Source of the DNA: Pseudanabaena sp. CAN_BIN31
GTDB lineage: Bacteria > Cyanobacteriota > Cyanobacteriia > Pseudanabaenales > Pseudanabaenaceae
Assembly (NCBI GenBank): GCA_026785865.1
Contig: JAJAZG010000027.1
Location: 1 to 6,035 of the forward strand
DNA length: 6,035 nt
Direction: 5' to 3'
Shown: one piece after another, positions 1 to 5,470 of the stretch
Layout: every line of letters starts with the position of its first letter
How positions within the stretch are numbered: the first letter of the stretch is position 1
Made by a program: the position numbers and the translations under genes
Notes under the pieces: model-generated
What the model saw: only the letters and a program-made list of their open reading frames with translations
Database searches by the model: none
What the model was told of the DNA's origin: nothing

Positions 1-71
1 AGATTGTTAAGCTTTGCAACGTAAGATAGAAATAATTAAGAAAAATTTAAACGTACAGGCATCGAAAAAAT

Positions 72-1511
72 ATGCGCGTGGCGATCGCTGGAGGAGGGTT
101 AGCAGGGTTATCCTGTGCTAAATACTTAGTAGATATGGGGCATCAGCCAATCTTGCTAGAGCGTAGTAATGTTCTAGGCGGTCTAGTTGCGGCATGGAAA
201 GATGCAGATGGTGACTGGATCGAAACAGGATTACACAACTTTTTTGGTGCTTATCCGAATATGCTGCAACTCATGGGAGAGCTAAATATTTTGGATCGCT
301 TGCAGTGGAAGCGCCATGCCCTGATTTTTAACCAACCTGAAAAGCCTGGAGTGCTGTCATGGTTTGATGTTCCCAATCTTCCTGCCCCGTTTAATATCAT
401 TGTCTCGATTCTCCGCAACAATGACATGCTCACTTGGAATCAAAAGATTCGCTTTGCGATCGGGCTAATCCCTGCGATCGTGCGCGGTGATAATTATGTT
501 GTCTCCATGGACAAATACACTTTTGAGGAATGGTTAGAGATGCATGGGATTGGCAAGGATATTACCACTGATATTTTTGTTGCTGTTTGTAAGTCTCTCA
601 AGTTCATCGATCCCAATGTTATTTCCGCAACGATTCCCCTCCGCGCCCTTAACAAGTTTTTACAACAAAAAGACGGCTCCAAAATTGCCTACTTAGATGG
701 CGCACCGCCTGAACGTCTCTGTCAACCGATGGTTGATTATGTGGTAGCACGTGGCGGCGAGGTTCATACAGGCGTAGCCCTTAAGGAAATCGTGACTGAC
801 AAAGATGGCAATGTTACAAAATTAATTATTCAAGGCACTGACGGTTCGCCGAGTCGAGAAATAGCTGCCGATGCCTATGTTTCGGCGATGTCCGTGGACG
901 CTTTTAAAAATTACATCCCCACCGATTGGCAAGCCTTGCCCTATTTCAAACAGCTAGATAACCTTGAAGGCGTACCAGTCATCAGTGTCCAAATCTGGTT
1001 TGATCGCAAGCTCACCGATATCGATCACACCCTATTTTCGCGATCGCCACTGCTGAGCGTTTACTCAGACATGAGTAACTCATGCAAAGAATATGCCGAT
1101 CCTGATAAATCGATGCTAGAGCTAGTATTTGCCCCTGCTGCGGACTGGATCGATCGCCCCAATAGTGAAATCGTCGAAGCAACTCTAAACGAACTCGCCA
1201 AACTATTTCCCCAACATTTGCCTAGCCCTGCTAAAGTCCTAAAATCTCATGTTGTAAAAACCCCAAGATCTATCTATACCGCCACTCCCGACCGAGAAAA
1301 ATTTCGTCCTAGCCAAGCTACGCCGATCGCCAATTTCTTTTTGTCAGGTAGCTATACAGCACAACCCTTTTTTGGCAGTATGGAAGGAGCGGTACTTTCT
1401 GGTAAGCTTACAGCACAGGAAATCCACAAAGCAAGTCAATCTTCTGGAAATAAAGTCCTTGGTCGAACCTCTAACCAAAACCAGTCAAATCCATCTGTCG
1501 TCAGCGCCTAA
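72..1511 (+). CDS. crtP: Phytoene desaturase, plant/cyanobacterial type (CrtP/PDS), with unusual C-terminal motif
   Basis: Converts 15-cis-phytoene through phytofluene to zeta-carotene at the membrane, using FAD and passing electrons to quinone (family knowledge). The 479-residue product starts MRVAIAGGGLAG, the expected start of the family. G7-x-G9-x-x-G12 is the dinucleotide-binding loop and E30 the acidic end of that Rossmann unit. Residues 36-63 (GG.VAAW, DGDW.ETGLH, FFGAYPN), GAPPERLCQP, FDRKLTDIDH and SMEGAVLSGK (436-445) all read as CrtP rather than CrtQ. Oddities: where I recall GGK, LHIFFG and GDYTMQRYLASMEGA in CrtP, this protein has GGL (L38), LHNFFG (N56) and GSYTAQPFFGSMEGA (S427 replacing the Asp). 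A polar tail of about 28 residues follows the last conserved helix. No good Shine-Dalgarno precedes the ATG. The stop is 4 bases before crtB. CrtP identity is strong; full activity is less certain because of the substitutions. Confidence 0.92.
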   Translation: MRVAIAGGGLAGLSCAKYLVDMGHQPILLERSNVLGGLVAAWKDADGDWIETGLHNFFGAYPNMLQLMGELNILDRLQWKRHALIFNQPEKPGVLSWFDVPNLPAPFNIIVSILRNNDMLTWNQKIRFAIGLIPAIVRGDNYVVSMDKYTFEEWLEMHGIGKDITTDIFVAVCKSLKFIDPNVISATIPLRALNKFLQQKDGSKIAYLDGAPPERLCQPMVDYVVARGGEVHTGVALKEIVTDKDGNVTKLIIQGTDGSPSREIAADAYVSAMSVDAFKNYIPTDWQALPYFKQLDNLEGVPVISVQIWFDRKLTDIDHTLFSRSPLLSVYSDMSNSCKEYADPDKSMLELVFAPAADWIDRPNSEIVEATLNELAKLFPQHLPSPAKVLKSHVVKTPRSIYTATPDREKFRPSQATPIANFFLSGSYTAQPFFGSMEGAVLSGKLTAQEIHKASQSSGNKVLGRTSNQNQSNPSVVSA

Positions 1512-1515
1512 GCCC

Positions 1516-2403
1516 ATGGTCATGCGTCAGCCAGTCAATCTGGATGAAGCCTACGAGATTTGTCGTTGCATCACAGCTAAGTATGCCAAGACTTTTTATC
1601 TTGGCACAATGCTGATGTCTGCCGCAAAACGACGAGCAACTTGGGCTATCTATGCTTGGTGTCGTCGTACTGACGAGCTTGTTGATGGTATGCAAGCAGA
1701 CACCACAGATGCCGAAACGCTTTTTAACTGGGAGAAACAGTTGGAGGCGACATTTCGAGACGATCCGATTCATGCGTCGGATATTGCCTTAGCGGATACT
1801 GTCAAGAATTACCCGATGCCGATCCAGCCTTTTAAAGACATGATCTCTGGGATGCGAATGGATCTCAAATACGATCGCTACCAAACTTTCGACGATCTGT
1901 ATTTATATTGCTATCGCGTCGCAGGTACTGTTGGCTTGATGTCATCAGCAATCATGGGTTTTGAGACAAAAGATCCATCAGTAATCACAACGGCAACCGA
2001 AGCGGCGATCGCCTTAGGTATTGCGATGCAATTAACGAATATTTTGCGCGACATTGGCGAAGATGCTCAACGTGGTCGCATTTACTTACCAATTGAAGAT
2101 CTGCATTATTTTGACTATACCGAAAAAGACCTGTTAAGCGGCACGGTTGATGAGCGCTGGGTGGAACTAATGCGCTTCCAAATTCAAAGAGCGCGTGTGT
2201 TTTATCAACATGCTGAAGACGGTATTTCGGCGTTGTGTCGTGATGCGCGATGGCCAGTTTGGTCTTCGTTAATTTTGTATAGCAATATTTTGAAGGCGAT
2301 TGAAAAAAATAACTACGAAGTGTTTATGCGCCGCGCCTTTGTGCCTCCTTCAAATAAGATGCTTACCTTGCCTTGGGCATGGCTCAAAGCGCAAACATCC
2401 TAA
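1516..2403 (+). CDS. crtB: Phytoene synthase (CrtB/PSY)
   Basis: Condenses two geranylgeranyl diphosphates to phytoene, the first committed step of carotenoid synthesis (family knowledge). Counted from the ATG at 1516 the protein has 295 residues. It shows both Asp-rich Mg-diphosphate motifs of the squalene/phytoene synthase family: DELVD at 53-57 within CRRTDELVDG, and DIGED at 179-183 within NILRDIGEDAQRGRIYLP. Also typical are YAKTFYLGT (23-31) near the N-terminus and YCYRVAGTVGLM (131-142). The reading frame is open back to an ATG at 1372, but those 48 codons lie inside crtP in another frame, across its conserved C-terminus, and do not resemble the family. The start is therefore 1516, or 1522 since a second ATG follows two codons later. 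The 4-base gap after the crtP stop suggests translational coupling in a crtP-crtB operon, an arrangement also known in other cyanobacteria. A hairpin terminator follows 5 bases after the stop. Confidence 0.95.
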   Translation: MVMRQPVNLDEAYEICRCITAKYAKTFYLGTMLMSAAKRRATWAIYAWCRRTDELVDGMQADTTDAETLFNWEKQLEATFRDDPIHASDIALADTVKNYPMPIQPFKDMISGMRMDLKYDRYQTFDDLYLYCYRVAGTVGLMSSAIMGFETKDPSVITTATEAAIALGIAMQLTNILRDIGEDAQRGRIYLPIEDLHYFDYTEKDLLSGTVDERWVELMRFQIQRARVFYQHAEDGISALCRDARWPVWSSLILYSNILKAIEKNNYEVFMRRAFVPPSNKMLTLPWAWLKAQTS

Positions 2404-2408
2404 TCAGC

Positions 2409-2437
2409 AAAAAAGCATCGCGCCACGATGCTTTTTT
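2409..2437 (+). terminator. Intrinsic terminator of the crtP-crtB transcript
   Basis: A perfect 12-bp inverted repeat (2409-2420 with 2426-2437) has a 5-base loop and the form AAAAAAGCATCG / CGATGCTTTTTT, so the stem ends in a run of six T. It begins 5 bases after the crtB stop. Because the stem is A-rich on one side and T-rich on the other, it could also stop transcripts arriving from the minus strand, as a backup to the crtW terminator next to it. Confidence 0.88.
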
Positions 2438-2449
2438 AGTATTGCAATA

Positions 2450-2500
2450 AAACAAAACAAATAAAGATGACGTAAAGCGTCATCTTTATTCGTTTTGTTT
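2450..2500 (-). terminator. Terminator of crtW, overlapping the crtW stop codon
   Basis: Arms 2450-2472 and 2478-2500 form a 23-bp stem with a 5-base loop. The core 13 bp (2460-2472 with 2478-2490) are perfect, and the only non-Watson-Crick position (2459/2491) is a G-U wobble in minus-strand RNA but an A-C mismatch in plus-strand RNA. This fits a structure that acts in the crtW transcript. The distal arm is T-rich in minus-strand sense (TTTATTTGTTTTGTTTTATT). The first arm contains the last four sense codons and the stop codon of crtW. Confidence 0.8.
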
Positions 2501-3250
2501 GTGAATCTTGTGCAATCTATACCAAGGAGTTTGTGGATATTCGTGATGTTCCCAATGGTAATGTCCGAAGTTATAGCAGCTAACAAATGACCAAAGTACA
2601 GAATAGCGATCGCTATGGGTGCGCGGTAAAAAATTTGAGTTGTTGTGAATTTGGCGATGGGGTAAATAAGTCCCGAAAAAAAACAACTGTAAGGAACTAA
2701 GCAAAAATGGAATCAGCCAAAACAGAATTAAGTTGGTAAATGGAACATGGAAAAAAAAGATTGCTCCCCAAAAAATCAAACTCAGGTTTACAAAGAAAAT
2801 AATTAGCGATCGCAATGGAAAATATTCGCTAATAAACTTACAGTACCAAAATACTGGGTGAGAAATCTGACCATGAAAATCGGGATCGCCACTCTGAGAA
2901 GTATAGCGATGATGATCACCATGATTTACACGGCAATGTTGATAAGGCAAAGAACCATATAATGTGACCGCAAAACATCCGATTAAATAATTGAGTCTTG
3001 GGCTATGAGGAATTAAATTTTCATGCATTGCATCATGGGCAAGAATAAACAGCCCCGTATGCAAATACATTCGTAGTAAAACAAAACAAGACAACCAGAG
3101 ATAATCACTATCTGGCAAAGAAATAGCAATTGAAGAAATTAGAGTGACAAACCATAGGCTAATAATAAATACTGACACCAGCAAACCGATCCAATCGTCA
3201 ATCTCAAATGGGTTGTCCAATACTTTTAGTGATGATCTAGATGTTTGCAT
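2486..3250 (-). CDS. crtW: Beta-carotene ketolase, CrtW type (membrane di-iron oxygenase)
   Basis: Adds 4-keto groups to beta-ionone rings, giving echinenone and canthaxanthin (family knowledge). The 254-residue product is the usual size for CrtW. It shows the fatty-acid-desaturase-like His clusters that hold two irons: H72-DAM-H76, H110-GD-H113-H114, H198 in FGTYLPHR, and H232-WE-H235-H236 in the closing FGHYHWEHHEYP...PWYRLH block. GDPDF (121-125) follows the second cluster, as is typical of CrtW. FGTYLPHR and HYHWEHHEYP separate it from the hydroxylases CrtZ and CrtR and from desaturases. Hydrophobic stretches at about 21-45, 51-70, 86-101, 147-167 and 171-193 are membrane segments. It lies downstream of ocp on the same strand, so it probably supplies the ketocarotenoid that OCP needs. 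The start is the ATG at 3250, without a clear Shine-Dalgarno. Sampled stretches are AT-richer than crtP. Confidence 0.93.
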   Translation of the reverse strand: MQTSRSSLKVLDNPFEIDDWIGLLVSVFIISLWFVTLISSIAISLPDSDYLWLSCFVLLRMYLHTGLFILAHDAMHENLIPHSPRLNYLIGCFAVTLYGSLPYQHCRVNHGDHHRYTSQSGDPDFHGQISHPVFWYCKFISEYFPLRSLIIFFVNLSLIFWGAIFFFHVPFTNLILFWLIPFLLSSLQLFFFGTYLPHRQIHNNSNFLPRTHSDRYSVLWSFVSCYNFGHYHWEHHEYPQTPWYRLHKIHKQNE

Positions 3251-3355
3251 ATGAAAATTGTTTGAGTTGCTCTCATATCAATAAAAACAAGGGTATTAAG
3301 CCGCGTCATCTCCCATTTTGCTGATAACAGCTACAGAGGAAACTTATCTTATATT

Positions 3356-3428
3356 GCTCCAAAGTCAGTATATCTTTAAAATTTTTACTTCGTAGAAATT
3401 TTAAAGATATACTGGCTTTTATTGGAGC
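3356..3428 (-). repeat. Long palindrome between ocp and crtW (hairpin; possible terminator or attenuator)
   Basis: The inner arms 3363-3388 and 3392-3417 pair over 26 positions with a 3-base loop. The outer arms GCTCCAA (3356-3362) and TTGGAGC (3422-3428) add 7 bp, leaving a 4-base bulge at 3418-3421. The two imperfect inner positions (3365/3415 and 3385/3395) are G-U wobbles in plus-strand RNA and A-C mismatches in minus-strand RNA. The hairpin starts 20 bases after the ocp stop, where a terminator would be expected, but no long T run follows in either direction. It could be a partial terminator or RNA-stability element that lowers crtW relative to ocp, or an inserted palindromic repeat. The structure is certain; the role is not. 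Confidence 0.7.
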
Positions 3429-3448
3429 ATAAATGACCTTAAACTGCT

Positions 3449-4408
3449 CTAACGAGCGAAGTTTAGCAACTCTTTAGGAGATGCTAGCAAGTCGATCGCC
3501 ACAAAGAAAATCTTGTTGTCAGGATCAATCAAGAAACGCCAAGAGATATTCATACCCACAGCAGAACCAAACCAAGGTGTTTGGACTTTACCAGTGATTT
3601 TGATTTGGGTATAACCACCATCTGCGGCTTCGGAAACACCTCTTTCAGGAACTAGTATCAAACCCTGACATTCTTCCTCAAAGAATCGAAGAACTGCATC
3701 TTTACCAACAACTGGCCTTTGGAAAGGAGGCTGCAAAGCGCCGTCGGAGAGGAAGAGTGCCATGACTGCCTCAAAGTCATTAGCATTGACGTTGTTCATA
3801 TAAGACAACACAGTGGCGTTATCAATGCCTTCGATCGTGACTTGCGTGCGCTTAGACATCTCTTGAGGAGGTGAAACTGGCTCGGAAACACGAGTGTATT
3901 CGCCTAACTTGTTAGCGTCATAGCCCATGTCTACTACTGAGTTCCGTAAAATAGTGATTTGCTGACCTGCTTCTAGCCCTTTGAGGGTTTCTAATACGGC
4001 TGAAGCATTAGCCGAAAGACGATAACCTTCAGGAATTGGCGCAACCAGCCCTTTTTCCATCCATTCTCCAAGCTGATACCAAAAACCTAGCTTAATGTTT
4101 TGTGACCAGATCGCATAAGTGCGACAAATTGAGGTGTCCGCACGATTGGCTAAATCGCACATCACCTGAGTTTGTTGCTTAAAATTCATTTTCTTCATTT
4201 CATTCAACGTCAACTCAGCCAATTGCATACTTGCAGCACCAGGCGCGGCGATCGTCACGGTTTTACCCATCTCAAGATATGTAAACCAAATCCAAGCCAG
4301 TTGATCTTCGGGGCTAAGTTGGTTAAAACGCGCAGTGGTAGCTGGTACAACGTCAGCAGCTAGAGTCGTCGGGAAAATACTTCTGGCTGAGTTAATAGTG
4401 TATGTCAT
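3449..4408 (-). CDS. ocp: Orange carotenoid protein (OCP, probably OCP1 type)
   Basis: Soluble photoreceptor and quencher. Blue-green light converts OCP-O to OCP-R, which binds the phycobilisome core and dissipates excitation; it also quenches singlet oxygen (family knowledge). At 319 residues it is full length. The all-helical N-terminal carotenoid domain spans about 1-165, followed by a linker (about 166-185) and an NTF2-like C-terminal domain (about 186-319). By recalled alignment with Synechocystis OCP the key residues are present: W41, Y44, N104, W110 and R155 in the N-domain. Y203 and W290 are the keto-group hydrogen-bond pair (Y201/W288 there), E246 is the salt-bridge partner of R155, and W279 and D306 also match. 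The end, VAIDLLASPKELLNFAR, matches the family. The linker is about two residues longer than in Synechocystis. A neighbouring frp gene favours the FRP-regulated OCP1 type; the subtype is inferred. Confidence 0.97.
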   Translation of the reverse strand: MTYTINSARSIFPTTLAADVVPATTARFNQLSPEDQLAWIWFTYLEMGKTVTIAAPGAASMQLAELTLNEMKKMNFKQQTQVMCDLANRADTSICRTYAIWSQNIKLGFWYQLGEWMEKGLVAPIPEGYRLSANASAVLETLKGLEAGQQITILRNSVVDMGYDANKLGEYTRVSEPVSPPQEMSKRTQVTIEGIDNATVLSYMNNVNANDFEAVMALFLSDGALQPPFQRPVVGKDAVLRFFEEECQGLILVPERGVSEAADGGYTQIKITGKVQTPWFGSAVGMNISWRFLIDPDNKIFFVAIDLLASPKELLNFAR

Positions 4409-4443
4409 AGGAAATTTTGTAGGGTTTGACTAAAGGATTTAGA

Positions 4444-4473
4444 TTAATACTTTCGTTGGAAAACTGAAATAAA
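4444..4473 (-). promoter_or_regulatory. Candidate ocp promoter (weak sigma70-like match)
   Basis: Read on the minus strand, TTTATT (4473-4468), an 18-base spacer and TATTAA (4449-4444) form a poor but correctly ordered -35/-10 pair. The -10 lies 35 bases upstream of the ocp ATG, which would leave a 5' leader of roughly 25-30 bases. Matches to consensus are 3 of 6 and 4 of 6, and such matches arise easily in AT-rich DNA, so this is only a candidate. Confidence 0.22.
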
Positions 4474-4528
4474 CTCTGAGATTAAGACTCATAAACTTAG
4501 TGCCAGAAACTACGAAATCAGCTAAGAG

Positions 4529-4556
4529 TTCTACAAAATTGTTACTAATTGTAGAA
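4529..4556. promoter_or_regulatory. Inverted repeat TTCTACAA-N12-TTGTAGAA upstream of ocp (possible operator)
   Basis: Two perfect 8-base half sites (4529-4536 and 4549-4556) are separated by 12 bases, so their centres lie 20 bases apart, about two helical turns. That is a spacing typical of dimeric regulators. A further TTGTAG, within AATTTTGTAG (4413-4422), lies next to the ocp start and is the inverse of CTACAAAATT at 4531-4540. No known regulator can be named from this. Confidence 0.35.
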
Positions 4557-4841
4557 TCAAAATTTTTTTACTAGAACAATTAATTAAAAAACATTAAAAC
4601 ATTCTTAGTCTGCTGTATTTCTGATGTTTTTATTTGTTTACATACATCTACTCACATTATGTTTACCGTCTCAAAACCTCTAAGGGTATATATTAAACTA
4701 AGCTTAATCGATCAATACTTTTTTCATTATGTCGATTATCTACGATAAAAGCTCTTGCTTGAAAAAATTGATAGACAAATTTCGTATGTAAATCTTGCTT
4801 TGTTTATTTTAAAATGACACGAAGTATAGGTCTTGCCCTAG

Positions 4842-5168
4842 TCACATACAAGTAAGCGCAGCGATTTTGGCGATTTTGGCAGCATTCAACCCCTCCAATT
4901 CATTCAGATTAAGCCATCCGTCCTTAACTAAGTCCGCAAACACAAAAATTAGCATAGGAAGTCGAAAATCATATCTACCGTCAATTTCATGGCGCTTAAC
5001 ACTCAAGAAGTCATGTAAACGCCACATGTCATCGATTTCAGCTAAGGAGGTAACTTTGTGACGCACAGAGTCAATCAGGGACTCAATTTCCCGTTTATAG
5101 GCAATATCAAAAGCTCTTTTAGCTATATTTTCCTCAGTTGTCGTCCATTCAGAATTCATTACTTGCAT
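4842..5168 (-). CDS. frp: Fluorescence recovery protein (FRP)
   Basis: FRP binds the C-terminal domain of photoactivated OCP, helps it leave the phycobilisome and speeds its return to the orange form, ending quenching (family knowledge). The 108-residue helical product matches the recalled Synechocystis FRP over its whole length. The diagnostic block IDDMWRLHDFLSVKRHEIDG (45-64) contains W49, H52, D53 and R59, equivalent to the dimer and OCP-contact residues W50, H53, D54 and R60. F75 within IFVFADLV and K101 near the end match the head-domain F76 and K102. AKIAKIAAL (98-105 area) is coded by a short tandem DNA repeat. The ATG at 5168 is used here; a second ATG three codons in (5159) is equally possible, and neither has a clear Shine-Dalgarno. 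The gene lies upstream of ocp on the same strand, unlike Synechocystis where it follows ocp. Confidence 0.94.
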   Translation of the reverse strand: MQVMNSEWTTTEENIAKRAFDIAYKREIESLIDSVRHKVTSLAEIDDMWRLHDFLSVKRHEIDGRYDFRLPMLIFVFADLVKDGWLNLNELEGLNAAKIAKIAALTCM

Positions 5169-5470
5169 TGTTAAATTTAAAGAAATATTTACTTATATTA
5201 AGAATAATAATAACTTATCTGTCGTTTAGTCAATTCCTACTAGGTTTCTTTATTTTTAACACTTTCTAAAATAGTACGAACTCTTGAGGAAGTATTAGGC
5301 ACATCTAGTGCGGTGCAAATCGCACAATTATGTACCCATTGCTCTCACAAGAGAAGGGTCTAGGGGTGAGGGTCTTAGAATACTTCCACATAACATCAGA
5401 AATGATTTAAAATTGCTGTTAGCCTATTCTCACGTTAGACTGTCAAGTAATTGGATTTAGGGTAAATATC
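5169..5470. other. Divergent non-coding spacer between frp and the TPR gene
   Basis: This is about 300 bases with no supportable gene. The left 60 bases are very AT-rich and should carry the frp promoter: on the minus strand TTAATATAAG lies about 30 bases before the ATG, without a convincing -35. The middle holds a repeat-like element (5288-5387). The right part should hold the promoter of the TPR gene, which I cannot place. Confidence 0.6.
5288..5387. repeat. Degenerate intergenic repeat bounded by 9-bp inverted ends
   Basis: GGAAGTATT (5288-5296) and AATACTTCC (5379-5387) are perfect inverted ends of a 100-base segment. Inside are a small hairpin, GTGCG / CGCAC (5308-5312 with 5321-5325), and a G-rich stretch, AGGGTCTAGGGGTGAGGGT (5355-5373 area). 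The latter resembles the CCCTCACCCC-type intergenic repeat I recall from many cyanobacterial genomes. No transposase is present. It may be a decayed MITE-like or interspersed repeat; the ends could be coincidental. Confidence 0.4.

Larger units (their letters stand above)
81..2813. repeat. HIP1 octamers (GCGATCGC), five perfect copies
   Basis: Perfect copies lie at 81-88, 1040-1047, 2005-2012, 2606-2613 and 2806-2813, all inside crtP, crtB and crtW. This palindrome is hugely over-represented in many cyanobacterial genomes. By chance about 0.1 copy would be expected in 6 kb. None occurs in ocp, frp or the TPR gene, though near matches such as TCGATCGC do. Confidence 0.9.
4409..4841 (-). other. 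AT-rich spacer between frp and ocp, with the presumed ocp promoter region
   Basis: These 433 bases contain no convincing gene. The longest frame I checked, 29 codons at 4659-4748 (+), has no family resemblance and no ribosome site. The spacer is strongly AT-rich and too long for simple read-through coupling, so ocp most likely has its own promoter here. It holds an 8-bp inverted repeat at 4529-4556 and a weak 7-bp inverted repeat (TAATCGA at 4705-4711, TCGATTA at 4732-4738). I see no clear intrinsic terminator just after the frp stop. Confidence 0.6.

Noticed and set aside
14..42. Possible crtP promoter TTGCAA-N17-TAAGAA
   Set aside because: The -10 match is poor and the upstream region is cut by the window edge, so it is not called.
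251..682. Two minus-strand frames of about 60 codons (251-433, 494-682)
   Set aside because: They lie antisense to crtP, carry no motif and have no ribosome site; they are shadow frames.
1372..1515. N-terminal extension of crtB to an ATG at 1372
   Set aside because: It lies in another frame over the conserved end of crtP and has no phytoene synthase character; the family start follows at 1516.
1501..1773. Minus-strand 90-codon frame
   Set aside because: It is antisense to the conserved start of crtB and shows no recognisable protein features.
2404..2586. Minus-strand 60-codon frame
   Set aside because: It overlaps the two terminators and the end of crtW in a different frame.
4172..4363. 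Plus-strand 63-codon frame
   Set aside because: It is antisense to the OCP N-domain, with no protein features.
4640..4670. HLR1-like TTTACA elements of the RpaB type
   Set aside because: Only single TTTAC copies occur, without the paired direct repeats two bases apart that define the motif.
4659..4748. 29-codon frame in the frp-ocp spacer
   Set aside because: Its length is expected by chance, it has no ribosome site and no support.
4861..4880. Tandem GCGATTTTG repeat as a microsatellite
   Set aside because: There are only two copies, inside frp, encoding AKI-AKI in frame; it is a local coding duplication.
4867..5061. Plus-strand 64-codon frame
   Set aside because: It is antisense to frp and shows no family resemblance.
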